Origin: VRUE01 sp963737575
GTDB lineage: Bacteria > Actinomycetota > Thermoleophilia > Solirubrobacterales > 70-9
Assembly: GCA_963737575.1 (NCBI GenBank)
Contig: CAVTTJ010000008.1
Span: forward strand, 1 to 64,000
Direction: 5' to 3'
Length of the DNA: 64,000 bases
Shown here: piece after piece, positions 1 through 9,241 of the stretch
How the letters are laid out: each line of letters opens with the position of its first letter
How positions within the stretch are numbered: position 1 is the first letter of the stretch
The notes under the pieces: generated by a model
Told to the model about the DNA's origin: nothing
Seen by the model: the letters and a program-made list of their open reading frames with translations, nothing else
Databases searched by the model: none
Made by a program: the position numbers and the translations under genes

Positions 1-2
1 CG

Positions 3-839
3 CAGCGACTGGAGCTGGAATCGGGAGAACTGGACCTGATCTTCAGCGGTCTCTCCTACCGCGACCTGCACTCGTTGAGCTCCAAGGAAAACGTTCAGGT
101 GCAGGCCTTCCCGGCGCTGTTCAAGATGGCTGTGTGGGTCAATCCCGCCTCCTCGGTGTTCGGTCCGGCCAAGATGCGATCGGCATTGCGGGCCTACTTG
201 GACAACACGAAAATCACCGAAGAAATCTACGGGGGTGAATTCGCAACGCCCTCTACCCAGGTCTACCCGAACATGATGCTGCCCGAAAACGCAGCCCCCG
301 ACCGGCCGAAATACGAACCGGCGCAGCTCGAAAAGGCGCTCGGCAACATGCAGGGCAAGAGCGTCACGGTCGGCTTCTACCAGGGAGAGAACGACTCCGA
401 ACTGCTCGCCGAACATCTCCAAGTTCAGTTCGAAGAACTCGGCCTGAAGGCGAACACCCGCGCCTACCCGCCCTCGGTGCTGTTCGGACTGCCCGAAAAT
501 CCATCGCAGCGGCCCGATCTGATGCCCGCGACCTTCAATCCCGACGCGGTCGCCCCGGACACCTACGCACGCATCTACTGGTTCAAGGAAGCGCCGGTGA
601 ACCTGCTGGGCTGCACCGCTCCCAAGGGCGATGAACTGCTCGATAAGGCAGCCGCCAAGCCGACCTCTGAAGCATCGGAGCCTCTTAGCGCTCAGGCCGG
701 GGAGGCCTATCGGGCATCCAATTGCTGGCTCGGCATCGCAGACGTCAAGGACACGATCGCGGCGAGCTCGAGGTTGACTGGGTTCGAGCACGAGCTGCCC
801 TGGGTGTTCGACGTAAGGCTTTCGACGCTTGAAGAATGA
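3..839 (+). CDS. ABC transporter substrate-binding protein, family 5 (5' truncated)
   Basis: This is the C-terminal part (about 278 residues) of a family 5 (peptide/opine/nickel type) extracellular solute-binding protein. The frame is open to the window edge, so the start and signal peptide lie outside. The visible part has the family's late-lobe features: a segment reading GELDLIFSGLSYRDL, an alanine/valine-rich strand, and the closing region ending LPWVFDVRLSTLEE. Its stop overlaps the next gene by 4 nt (ATGA), so it is coupled to the ATPase and two permeases that follow. In this family the protein sits outside the membrane and sets the importer's specificity. The ligand cannot be read from sequence. 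The downstream enzymes suggest a nitrogen-rich amine, guanidino or acylated amino compound rather than a peptide; that is inference. Confidence 0.8.
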   Translation, partial: QRLELESGELDLIFSGLSYRDLHSLSSKENVQVQAFPALFKMAVWVNPASSVFGPAKMRSALRAYLDNTKITEEIYGGEFATPSTQVYPNMMLPENAAPDRPKYEPAQLEKALGNMQGKSVTVGFYQGENDSELLAEHLQVQFEELGLKANTRAYPPSVLFGLPENPSQRPDLMPATFNPDAVAPDTYARIYWFKEAPVNLLGCTAPKGDELLDKAAAKPTSEASEPLSAQAGEAYRASNCWLGIADVKDTIAASSRLTGFEHELPWVFDVRLSTLEE

Positions 840-2807
840 GCCGGGAGGCATCATCGGCCATCGAGGAACGTAGTGCTGATGCCAACACCACGCGGGTTCC
901 CGATGTAGTAACCGCCAGCGGCTTGCGGGTGACCTTGACCCGCGATCGCGAGAGCCTTCCGGTACTGAGGGGGATCGATCTCCAGATCCGATCCCGGAGA
1001 GATCCTCGGTCTGGTTGGCGAGTCCGGCTCGGGTAAGAGCGTCTTGGGGCTGACCATGTTGGGTCTGCTCCCAGAACAGTCCAAGCCGCGCTTCGGGGGT
1101 GAGCTCTCAGTCGATGGCGTCGACATGCCCAACGCGTCCGAGGCGCAGCTACGCCAGCTTCGTCGAGACCGTCTCGGGGCCATCTTCCAGGATCCGATGA
1201 CCTCCCTTGACCCGACGATGCGAGTCGGGCGCCAGTTGCTGGAGCTGGTCGACTCCACCGCGGCGGCGATCGATCTGCTCGAGAGAGCCCAGATTCCCGA
1301 TGCGCAGCGCCGCATGCGGGCCTTTCCACATGAACTCTCAGGGGGTCTGCGACAGCGGGTGATGATCGCCATCGCCATCGCCGGCGAGCCGAAGCTGATC
1401 GTCGCCGATGAGCCGACCACAGCGCTTGACGTGACGGTGCAGGCTCAGATTCTTCGCCTGCTCGACTCCCTGCGCGGAGACCTGGGGTGTTCGATCCTGC
1501 TGATCACACACGACCTCGCCGTCGCCTCTCAGATTTCCGATCGAATTGCCGTCCTTTACGGCGGCAGGCTGGCCGAGGTGGGCCCAGCGCAGGACCTGCT
1601 GACGACTCCACACCACCCCTACACGAATGCACTGCTGCACAGCCGCCTCGATCTGAGCTCCGACCGCGATCGTCGGCTGCCGACGCTCGACGGTGAACCA
1701 CCGGATCCGAGGGAGCTTCCGTCCGGCTGCCCATTCACCCCGCGCTGCGTATTCGCAAAGGCTGAGTGTCACGACCAACCGCCGCCACTGACGGGCAGGC
1801 CCGCGCACCAGGATGCCTGCATCCGCAGCGGCGAGATCGATCTCGGCAGGGAGACGCTACCGGGAGAGACATGGCCGCCGATCGGTCGCGCCGGCGCGGA
1901 GGAGGTCGCGCTCGACGCAGACGGTCTCGGAGTCGAGGTCAAGGTCGGAAGATGGCCGCGGGCCCGACACGAGTTGCAGATACTCGACGGCGTCGACCTC
2001 GAGGTGGGGTCCGGTGAATCGGTTGCGATCGTCGGCGAGAGTGGCTCCGGGAAGACCACTCTGCTGCGCGCCGCCGCCGGCCTTGTTCCGGTCGGCAGCG
2101 GCAGGCTGAAGGTCGCAGGCTCAGCGCCGCAGATGATCTTTCAGGACGCAGGGGCCTCGCTGACGCCATGGCTTTCGGTCGGTGAGATCATCGCCGATCG
2201 ACTGCGCCGGTCAGATCTCTCGCGCCGCGAGCGATCGCAACGAGTCGAAGAGGCGCTGGCAATGGTTGGCCTTTCGCCGCGGCTGGCCTCAGCTCGCTCG
2301 GCGCAGCTCTCAGGCGGACAGCGACAGCGCGTAGCGATCGCCCGGGCGGTGGTCGAGCCCCCAAGGCTGCTGCTCTGCGACGAGCCCACCTCCGCCTTGG
2401 ACGTATCGATCGCGGCCGGCGTATTGAATCTGCTCGGCGAGTTGCGGCGACGATTCGAGATGTCGCTCATATTCGTCACCCATGACCTGAACATCGCCCG
2501 CCTTGTCGCCGAGCGGGTAGCGGTGATGTATCTGGGACGGATCGTCGAGGTCGGACCGGCCGAGACGATTATGCGCCGGCCCGCCCATCCGTACACCAAA
2601 ACACTGCTGGCCTCGGTGCCCTCCTTCGGCAAGGTCGCGGTGGCTCTGCCCGGCGAGCCCCCCAGCCTCTTCGATCCTCCCTCCGGTTGCAGCTTCCATC
2701 CTCGCTGCGAGTTCGCAATCGAGGAGTGCAAGACGCGCGCTCCTTCGATGGTCCGGGTCGGAGCGGATCCGAGCCATTACGTCGACTGTCGACTGGAGGA
2801 AAGCTGA
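836..2807 (+). CDS. Fused double ABC ATPase (OppD-OppF type), apparent frameshift in domain 1
   Basis: This gene encodes two ABC ATPase domains of the peptide-importer type in one chain (about 656 residues once the frame is repaired). Domain 1 has Walker A GESGSGKS (1017-1040), a Q-loop in FQDPMTSLDP, signature LSGGLRQR, Walker B LIVADEPTTALD and a LITHD switch. Domain 2 has GESGSGKTT, FQDAG, LSGGQRQR, LLCDEPTSALD and FVTHD. Each is followed by the oligopeptide/dipeptide C-terminal motif (CPFTPRC, CSFHPRC). The reading frame from ATG 836 runs into a stop at 1034-1036. The Walker A and everything after lie one frame over, consistent with one extra C in the CCC run at 993-995. The TTG-started frame at 1044 alone would lack Walker A. 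The helical part of domain 1 also looks about a dozen residues short. A sequencing error is the simplest reading because the rest is intact. Confidence 0.8.
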
Positions 2808-3670
2808 TGGCCGCGGTTGAGCCGATCAGAGCCGATGTGCAGCCGACGCCCGCTCGCTACTGGTTCCAACGGTCCCGAAGCCTGACAGTGCCGATGTGGA
2901 TCGCGCTCAGCGCGCTGGTGCTGATCACGCTCGTCGCGATCTTTGCGCCGCTGCTTGAGCCACACAACCCGCGATTGGCTGCGGGCCCTGCCTATGAATC
3001 GCCGAGCTGGACATTTCCGTTCGGAACCGACGCCGTCGGCCGCGACATGTTCAGCCGAGTCATCGCCGGGATCCAATCGACCTGGCTCTCGGCTCTCGCA
3101 GTGATTGCGGTCGGCTTAGGGATCGGCGGGGCAATCGGGCTGATCGCAGGTGCCACAGGAGGCTGGATCGACGCCGTGTTGATGCGGACGACCGATCTCT
3201 TCCTGGCGCTTCCGGCGGCAGTGCTGGCGATCGCGGTGGTCGCGGCACTCGGGCCGTCGCTCTTCCACACGCTGGTAGCCGTCTCGATCCTCTGGTGGCC
3301 GTATTACGCGCGCGTGATCCGAGTCGAAGTGCGATCTCTCGCCGCTCGGCCCTACATGGAGGCGGCCAAGCTAGCGGGTACCAGCCGTCGGCGCCGGCTC
3401 GGCCGCCACCTACTACCCGGAGCGATCCCGGTTTCCGTTGTTGCTGCCAGTCTCGATATCGGCAACGCGATCATCATCCTGGCCACCCTCTCCTTCCTCG
3501 GGCTCGGAGCACAGCCACCCGCTCCTGAGCTCGGCAGCATGACGGCGACCGGCGCCACCGACCTGCTGACCAGTTGGTGGCTGTCGATCTTCCCCGGCCT
3601 GGCGATCTTTGTCCTCTGCCTGGTAGGCAACGTCGCGGGAGACACGATCCGAGACATGGTGGATCGCTGA
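2807..3670 (+). CDS. ABC transporter permease, DppC/OppC type
   Basis: This is an inner-membrane permease subunit (287 residues) of a peptide/opine-type importer. I chose ATG 2807 because it overlaps the upstream stop by one base (TGATG) and has GGAGGA at 2795-2800. A cytoplasmic N-terminus is followed by a first membrane helix (about residues 30-50), then the DppC-typical segment with FGTDAVGRDMFSR. Several further helices follow, then the EAA loop, seen as EAAKLAGTSRRRRLGRHLLP, which docks on the ATPase. The final helix ends near the C-terminus. The order binding protein, ATPases, C-type permease, B-type permease is the reverse of the common dppABCDF order. Confidence 0.9.
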   Translation: MAAVEPIRADVQPTPARYWFQRSRSLTVPMWIALSALVLITLVAIFAPLLEPHNPRLAAGPAYESPSWTFPFGTDAVGRDMFSRVIAGIQSTWLSALAVIAVGLGIGGAIGLIAGATGGWIDAVLMRTTDLFLALPAAVLAIAVVAALGPSLFHTLVAVSILWWPYYARVIRVEVRSLAARPYMEAAKLAGTSRRRRLGRHLLPGAIPVSVVAASLDIGNAIIILATLSFLGLGAQPPAPELGSMTATGATDLLTSWWLSIFPGLAIFVLCLVGNVAGDTIRDMVDR

Positions 3671-4665
3671 TGGCGGGTTTCGCGATACGTCGCTTGGCCT
3701 CGATGCTGATCGTCCTGGTGACGCTTACTGCAGTGATGTTCCTCCTGCAACGGATCTCGCCGGTCGATCCGGTCAGGGCGTCGGTCGGAGAGAACGCGTC
3801 GAAGGAAATTGTGGAAAAGGCACGCCGGCGTCTCGGCTACGACGAACCGATCGTGAACCAGTACTTCACGTACGTCGGCGATGTGGCTACGGGCAATCTT
3901 CAGACCTCGTTGCGGACGCACGAACCAGTCGCCGACAACATCAGGACATACCTCCCCGCCTCACTCGAACTGGTTGTGGCGGCGATCATTATCGCCACAC
4001 CGCTGGCGCTCCTATTCGGGCTGAGTGGAGCCGCGCGCTGGCGTGGGACCGCGCCCTTCCGTCTCGGTCTCGTCGGGTTGGCAGCGGGACCCTCGTTTGT
4101 CCTCGCCCTGCTCGGCATTCTTCTCTTCTATAAGCAGCTCGGCTGGCTTCCGGCCAGCGGGCGCACCAGCTTTATCAACCTGCCGATCGGGCCGACTGGA
4201 TCGTTGTTCCTCGACAGCGTGATCCACGGCGAACTGAATCTGACCCTGAACATCATCCAGCACATGATCCTGCCCGCGGTCGCCCTCGCCGTGCTGCCGG
4301 CGGTCGCGGTCGGACGTGTCCTACGGGGTGCCCTGATCTCGAATTTGCGGGCAGACCATGTCCGCGTCGCCGAAGCCAAGGGGATGTCGAAATGGCAGAT
4401 CCTCATCCACCACTGCCTGCGCAACTCGCTTAGCCCGACTCTGGCGATGAGTGGATTGATGCTGGGCCTCCTGTTCGTGGGACTGACCGTGATCGAGCCA
4501 CTGTTCGCCTGGCCCGGCATCGGCCTGTACCTCAACGAAAGCATTCCGAAGGATGACTTCCCGGCAATCGCGGGCGTGGCGCTCGTCTTCGGCGTGATCT
4601 ACGTCGTCATCAACGCGATCATCGACATCCTGCAGGCCGCCGCCGATCCGCGGATCACGACATGA
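3670..4665 (+). CDS. ABC transporter permease, DppB/OppB type
   Basis: This is the partner permease (331 residues). ATG 3670 overlaps the previous stop by one base. The N-terminus has the typical DppB layout: a first helix starting FAIRRLASMLIVLVTL, then an extracytoplasmic segment with a RRRLGYDEPIVNQYFTY-like stretch, then about five more helices. The EAA loop reads VAEAKGMSKWQILIHHCLRN, and the C-terminal part has the family's IEPLFAWPGIGLYL pattern. The stop overlaps the following aminotransferase by 4 nt (ATGA). This ties the importer directly to the catabolic genes and suggests one mRNA for uptake and breakdown. Confidence 0.9.
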   Translation: MAGFAIRRLASMLIVLVTLTAVMFLLQRISPVDPVRASVGENASKEIVEKARRRLGYDEPIVNQYFTYVGDVATGNLQTSLRTHEPVADNIRTYLPASLELVVAAIIIATPLALLFGLSGAARWRGTAPFRLGLVGLAAGPSFVLALLGILLFYKQLGWLPASGRTSFINLPIGPTGSLFLDSVIHGELNLTLNIIQHMILPAVALAVLPAVAVGRVLRGALISNLRADHVRVAEAKGMSKWQILIHHCLRNSLSPTLAMSGLMLGLLFVGLTVIEPLFAWPGIGLYLNESIPKDDFPAIAGVALVFGVIYVVINAIIDILQAAADPRITT

Positions 4666-5987
4666 GCAACGACCTCCACAAAGCGCCCGAGCGCTTCTGG
4701 AATCCCTTTGCCGATATGCGCCATACAAAGCACAATCGGGTCGTCTTCGTTCGCGGCGATGGATGCGAGCTGGTCGACCGGGATGGCAATACTTACCTCG
4801 ACGCGACCGCGTCGCTTTGGTACTGCAACGTCGGGCATGGGCGCCAGGAGATCGCCAGCGCGATCGGGACGCAGGCAGCAAAGCTCGCGTCGTGTTCCTG
4901 CTTCGATGTCTACGCATCAGACGTAACGCTCGAGTTGGCCGACCGCGTTGCTGCGCTCTCGCCGCTAAACGATGCGGCTGTCTTTTTGACCAGCGGCGGC
5001 TCAGACTCCGTCGACACGGCCGCCAAGTTGGCGCGACGCTACTGGGCGGAGCTGGGCGAGCCCGATAAGACCTTTGTTCTCTCCCGCGAGCTGGCCTATC
5101 ACGGGACACACGCTTTCGGAACCTCGATCGCAGGGATAGCAGCGAACCGGGAGCACTTCGGTCCCCTGGTCGAGGACGTGGGCACGGTGCCCGCCATGAG
5201 CTCCGAGGCATTGGCGAGCGCGATCGAAGAGATCGGCTCCGAGCGGGTCGCCGCGTTCATCGCCGAGCCGGTGATCGGTGCCGGCGGCGTCTACCCCCCG
5301 CCACCTGGCTACCTGACAGAGGTCGCGGCGATTTGCGCCGAGCGGGAAGTCCTCTTTATCGCTGATGAAGTCGTGACCGGCTTCGGTCGGACCGGCGGCA
5401 TGTTCGCCGCCGAGCGTTACGAATTTAAGCCAGACATGGTCATCCTGGCGAAGGGGATAACTTCCGGCTATCTGCCGCTGGGGGCCGTCGTCTGTGCCGA
5501 GCGGGTTGCGGCGCCCTTCTGGGACGGCGCCCCCGAGGCACCGCTGCGGCACGGCTACACCTATTCCGGCCACGCGACCGCCTGCGCCGCGGCCCAGGCC
5601 AACCTCGACCTGATCGAGGCCGAGGGTCTCGTCGATCGAGTCGCAACGCTGGAGCCTGGATTTGAAGAGCATCTGCGAGCGCTGCTTCGACACCCTGCGG
5701 TCGCCGAGGTGAGGTCAGTTGGTCTGATGGGCGGTGTCCAGCTCGACTCCGCTTGGTTGGCAGAGGCGGGCATCGCCAGCGCGGCGGTAGTCTCGGCCTG
5801 CCGCGAGCGGGGTGTGTTGACCCGCGTTCTGGCCGGCGAGGCCCTTCAGATCACGCCTCCCTTTGTGATCGAGGACAAGCAGCTCGCGCGCGTCTTCGAG
5901 GTGCTGGATGAAGTTCTTGGTGACGATAAGATTGTTGGATTGACCAACAATATGCAGAAGCAGGGCCACTCGAAGGAGGTCAGGTGA
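4662..5987 (+). CDS. Class III PLP aminotransferase (omega-amine:pyruvate type)
   Basis: This is a 441-residue fold-type I, class III aminotransferase, a cytoplasmic PLP enzyme that moves a terminal or omega amino group to a keto acid. Visible family features are the N-terminal WNPFADM segment, the cofactor-phosphate motif in LTSGGSDSVDTAAKLAR, YHGTHAFG, the Asp motif in FIADEVVTGFGRTG that contacts the pyridine nitrogen, and the Schiff-base lysine in ILAKGITSGYLPLG. Close relatives include beta-alanine:pyruvate, putrescine and taurine aminotransferases, and the substrate cannot be decided here. It overlaps both neighbours by 4 nt. In context it probably accepts the free amine made by the downstream deacylase and hydrolases. 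Confidence 0.88.
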   Translation: MSNDLHKAPERFWNPFADMRHTKHNRVVFVRGDGCELVDRDGNTYLDATASLWYCNVGHGRQEIASAIGTQAAKLASCSCFDVYASDVTLELADRVAALSPLNDAAVFLTSGGSDSVDTAAKLARRYWAELGEPDKTFVLSRELAYHGTHAFGTSIAGIAANREHFGPLVEDVGTVPAMSSEALASAIEEIGSERVAAFIAEPVIGAGGVYPPPPGYLTEVAAICAEREVLFIADEVVTGFGRTGGMFAAERYEFKPDMVILAKGITSGYLPLGAVVCAERVAAPFWDGAPEAPLRHGYTYSGHATACAAAQANLDLIEAEGLVDRVATLEPGFEEHLRALLRHPAVAEVRSVGLMGGVQLDSAWLAEAGIASAAVVSACRERGVLTRVLAGEALQITPPFVIEDKQLARVFEVLDEVLGDDKIVGLTNNMQKQGHSKEVR

Positions 5988-6877
5988 CGACTTTGGCTAC
6001 AGAGATAGAGGGGATTACGGACTGGGGAGTCGACTCCGAATACGGGGACCTGACCGATGTCCTGCTCTGTCCTCCCGATCACTTCCGCTGGCTTGCGACC
6101 AGCGCGATCTCGCAGGCGACACTGGATAGCGATGCCGAGTTCGACCGGGATCTAGCCCTGCGCCAGCACGCTGAAATGATCGCTCGCTACGAAGAAGCCG
6201 GGGTCCGCTGTCATTTCCTGGCTCCTGACCCGTCGCTGCCCTACCAGGTCTTCGCCCGTGACTCGAGCGCCGCCACACCCAAAGGCCCGGTCGTTCTCCT
6301 GCCTCAACAATGGTGGCGTCGGGGCGAGTACGCGCCCGTGATCGACTTCTACGCAGGTGCCGGGGTGCCGCTGGCGGGGAAGATCACCGCGGCGCCGGTC
6401 GAGGGCGGGGACGTCGCGATCGTCGAACCCGGGTCGGTACTGATCGGCTGCAGCGAATCGCGCACGCAGGAGCCGGGGGCTCGCCAGATGGCCGCATATT
6501 TCGAAGCTGAGGGCTGGGAGGCGCGAATTCAGCCGATTCCGTCCTCGTTCGTGCATCTCGATGTCCTCCTCGCATTCCTCGAGGAGAAGCTTGCCGCGGT
6601 CTGCTCGGAGGTGCTACCAGCCGGTCTTATCGCCTGGTTGCGTGCGAAGGGCTTTGACCTGGTCGAGGTTCCGGAGCAGGAGGCCTTCGAGCTCGGTGTC
6701 AACGCAATGTCTCTCGGCAGCGGGCGTGTCCTTTCTGCCGCCGGGGCGCGAACGCTGAACGCTGCGTTGCGAGCACACGGGCTGACCGTTGTCGATCCGG
6801 ACCTCTCGGTCTTCACTGCGGGCGGTGGCGGTGCTCATTGCCTGGCACAGCCGCTGCGGCGCAAGAGGTTGGGCTGA
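5984..6877 (+). CDS. Guanidino-group modifying enzyme (DDAH/amidinotransferase-like hydrolase)
   Basis: This 297-residue protein belongs to the guanidine-modifying superfamily, the beta/alpha propeller of DDAH, arginine deiminase and amidinotransferases. The hallmarks are in order: FARDSS near residue 90, the acidic motif EGGDVA, SFVHLDV with the catalytic histidine, and a C-terminal nucleophile cysteine in GGGGAHCLAQP. The family usually attacks an amidino carbon. Hydrolytic members release ammonia or an alkylamine and leave a ureido product. The start is GTG 5984, overlapping the previous stop (GTGA). An M20 carbamoylase-type enzyme lies immediately downstream, so a guanidino to ureido step followed by removal of the ureido group is a reasonable inference. 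The true substrate is not known. Confidence 0.75.
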   Translation: MTTLATEIEGITDWGVDSEYGDLTDVLLCPPDHFRWLATSAISQATLDSDAEFDRDLALRQHAEMIARYEEAGVRCHFLAPDPSLPYQVFARDSSAATPKGPVVLLPQQWWRRGEYAPVIDFYAGAGVPLAGKITAAPVEGGDVAIVEPGSVLIGCSESRTQEPGARQMAAYFEAEGWEARIQPIPSSFVHLDVLLAFLEEKLAAVCSEVLPAGLIAWLRAKGFDLVEVPEQEAFELGVNAMSLGSGRVLSAAGARTLNAALRAHGLTVVDPDLSVFTAGGGGAHCLAQPLRRKRLG

Positions 6878-6884
6878 GGTCACG

Positions 6885-8129
6885 ATGGCCCAGCGCAGCT
6901 CGGTCCTGCCCTCGCAGGTTCTCTCCGATCTGCGTGAGCTCGATGCCCAGACCGGGGGTGAGGGGGGAGCGCGCCGGCTCGCCTGGACACCGACCTGGGA
7001 GCGCGCCAGGGAGCAGCTCGAGGAGCGCGCCGACCGCTTGGGTCTCAGCGCCGAGCGCGACCGCGCCGGCAATATCTGGGTCGAGCTTCCCGGCGAGTCC
7101 GATTCCCTGATCGTCCTCGGTTCCCACCTCGATTCTGTCCCCGCCGGCGGCTGGCTCGACGGCGCGCTCGGTGTATGGGCCGGCCTTGCTGTCCTTGAAG
7201 GCCTGCTCCGCTCCTCGACGCCGCCGCCGAGGAGCGTTGCGGTCGTCGACTGGGCCGATGAGGAGGGTGCTCGGTTCGGTCGAAGCCTCTACGGCAGCTC
7301 TGCCTTCGTCGGCGCGCTGGAGGTCGATCAGTTCGCCGGACTCCTTGATCGGGACGGTAAGACTGCGGCTGAGGTACTCGGCGCAGCGGGTATCGCCCTC
7401 GAGTCACTCGATGGAGCCGACCCGCGTCTCGACCGCATTGCGGCATACCTCGAGCTGCACATCGAGCAGGGTCCGGTCCTCGAAAAGGCAGGGGAGCCGG
7501 TGGCGAGCGTCACCGGGACCATCGGCATAAAGCGCGATTGCATCTCCTTCGAAGGCCAGTCGGCTCACGCCGGGCCGACGCCGATGGAGGGACGTGCGGA
7601 CGCTCTCCTGCCGGCCGCGGAACTTGCTCTTGCATTGGAGGATCTCGCAATTAGTTGCGGGGGCCGCGCCACGACCGGCCGACTCGATCTGGAGCCGGGA
7701 GTGCCGACCGCAACCGCCGGCCGCGCAGACCTCTTCACCGACATCCGCCATGAGGATGCGGAGGCGCTGGAGCGCATGCACGCCGAAGCGAAGCGAATCG
7801 CAGAGGCGCGGGCGGCCTCCCGCGGCATTGGGGTTAAGCGGCGGAGCATCTGGGCGATCGAGCCGAGGGCGTTCGATCCGCGGCTGGTAGCCGCCGCCGG
7901 CGAGGCCTGCGAGATCGCCGGCGGAAGTGACTTCGCGATGCCCAGCGGCGCCCTGCATGACGCCGGCGAATTGGCTCCTTTCGTGCCTACGGCGATGATT
8001 TTTTGCGCCTCGCAGCGGGGATTGAGTCACTGCCCTGAGGAGGACTCCACTCAGGAGGACCTGGAATGCGCGATCAGCGCATTCGACATCTTCGCCCGAT
8101 CTGTCTCCGAGCGCTCGGACCTGCTGTGA
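6885..8129 (+). CDS. M20 Zn-dependent hydrolase, N-carbamoyl-amino acid hydrolase/allantoate amidohydrolase type
   Basis: This is a 414-residue M20-family amidohydrolase of the hydantoinase/carbamoylase group. ATG 6885 was chosen over an upstream in-frame start because GAGGT at 6875-6879 precedes it and the preceding gene ends at 6877. Metal and catalytic motifs are clear: GSHLDSVPAGGWLDGALGV (His and bridging Asp), ADEEGARFG (catalytic Glu and a ligand), LELHIEQGPVLE (His ligand), SAHAGPTPM of the dimerisation lid, and MPSGALHDA (final His). Family members hydrolyse N-carbamoyl or ureido groups to free amine, CO2 and ammonia. Next to a guanidino-modifying enzyme this suggests a consecutive two-step removal of a guanidino carbon. 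Confidence 0.85.
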   Translation: MAQRSSVLPSQVLSDLRELDAQTGGEGGARRLAWTPTWERAREQLEERADRLGLSAERDRAGNIWVELPGESDSLIVLGSHLDSVPAGGWLDGALGVWAGLAVLEGLLRSSTPPPRSVAVVDWADEEGARFGRSLYGSSAFVGALEVDQFAGLLDRDGKTAAEVLGAAGIALESLDGADPRLDRIAAYLELHIEQGPVLEKAGEPVASVTGTIGIKRDCISFEGQSAHAGPTPMEGRADALLPAAELALALEDLAISCGGRATTGRLDLEPGVPTATAGRADLFTDIRHEDAEALERMHAEAKRIAEARAASRGIGVKRRSIWAIEPRAFDPRLVAAAGEACEIAGGSDFAMPSGALHDAGELAPFVPTAMIFCASQRGLSHCPEEDSTQEDLECAISAFDIFARSVSERSDLL

Positions 8130-9241
8130 GCATTGAGTCGATGGTTGACCCGAGCGGGGGGCTTGACGATCCCTCGGGCCTCCCAGTCGTGCTCAACGCC
8201 GCCCACAGCGGTTATGCCCCTGCGACCGAGCTGACCGGCGGCGTAGCGATCCCCGCGCTTGACTCGGTCAGCCGCATCGATCGAATCCTGGCCACAATGC
8301 GATCGCAGGGCGGCTGGCGCACGTCCAGTGCCACCGGACATGGGCGGGATCCGATTCTCAAGGTGCATGACCGATCGCTGCTCGAGTTCCTCGAGGGCGC
8401 CTGGGAGGCCCTGGGACCGCACAGACCGCAGGGCACCGAGCAGATCGTCGCCGACACCTTCCTGCATGAGCGGCTCCGAGCGGGAATCGGATCGGCGGCG
8501 ATCTCAGCTTCTGGTCGGGGGGCGCTGGGGGCATTCTGTTACGACACCTATGGAAGCATCGGCTCGGGGACCTTCGCCGCCGCGCTCGGCTCCGTTGACG
8601 CGGCCCTGAGCGCGGTCGACGTGGTTTGCGCCGGCGCGCCGTGCGCGGTGGCTTTGACACGACCGCCGGGCCACCATGTGAGCCGTGACCTATTCGGTGG
8701 CGGCTGCTACCTGAACAACGCCGCAATAGCGGCCGAGTCCCTGCGAGACGCGGGATTCGCGAAGGTCGCGGTGATCGATATCGACTTCCACCACGGCAAC
8801 GGCACCCAGTCGCTCTTCTATGAACGAGGGGACGTTCTTTATGGAAGCGTCCACGGTGATCCGCTGCACCACTATCCCTATCACCTCGGCTGGCCTGCCG
8901 AGCGAGGTGTCGGCGAGGGCGAAGGGGCGACGATCAATGTGCTCCTTCCTCCTCGTCCCGGAGGGGATGAGTACCGGGCCTGTCTCTCCGAGGTCCTAAA
9001 GGCCACGGCCGACTTCGCCCCCGAGGCTCTGATCGTCTCGCTCGGCGTGGACACTCTTGCCGGTGACCCTTCTGGGGACGGCCAGTTGAGCAGCGCCGAT
9101 CTTCGGATCATCGGCGCCGATATCGGTGCCCTGCGGCTGCCCTCGGCGCTACTGCTTGAGGGCGGATATGAACTCGAGGGGCTGGGCGATGCGTTCACGA
9201 ATTGCGTCCGCGGCTTCAGCGAAGGCATGGACCGCCGATGA
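8126..9241 (+). CDS. Histone deacetylase-fold amidohydrolase (acetylpolyamine amidohydrolase-like)
   Basis: This is a 371-residue zinc hydrolase of the arginase/deacetylase superfamily. The start is placed at GTG 8126 (GTGA overlap with the upstream stop) instead of an in-frame ATG 60 nt earlier that would lie inside the previous gene. The active-site signatures are present: the tandem histidines in RPPGHHVSRD, the zinc ligands in DIDFHHGNGTQSLF, the third ligand Asp in SLGVDTLAGDPSGD, and LLEGGYE carrying the transition-state tyrosine. Bacterial members remove acetyl or other acyl groups from polyamines and related amines. In this operon it probably exposes an amine for one of the two aminotransferases. 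Confidence 0.85.
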   Translation: MSIESMVDPSGGLDDPSGLPVVLNAAHSGYAPATELTGGVAIPALDSVSRIDRILATMRSQGGWRTSSATGHGRDPILKVHDRSLLEFLEGAWEALGPHRPQGTEQIVADTFLHERLRAGIGSAAISASGRGALGAFCYDTYGSIGSGTFAAALGSVDAALSAVDVVCAGAPCAVALTRPPGHHVSRDLFGGGCYLNNAAIAAESLRDAGFAKVAVIDIDFHHGNGTQSLFYERGDVLYGSVHGDPLHHYPYHLGWPAERGVGEGEGATINVLLPPRPGGDEYRACLSEVLKATADFAPEALIVSLGVDTLAGDPSGDGQLSSADLRIIGADIGALRLPSALLLEGGYELEGLGDAFTNCVRGFSEGMDRR

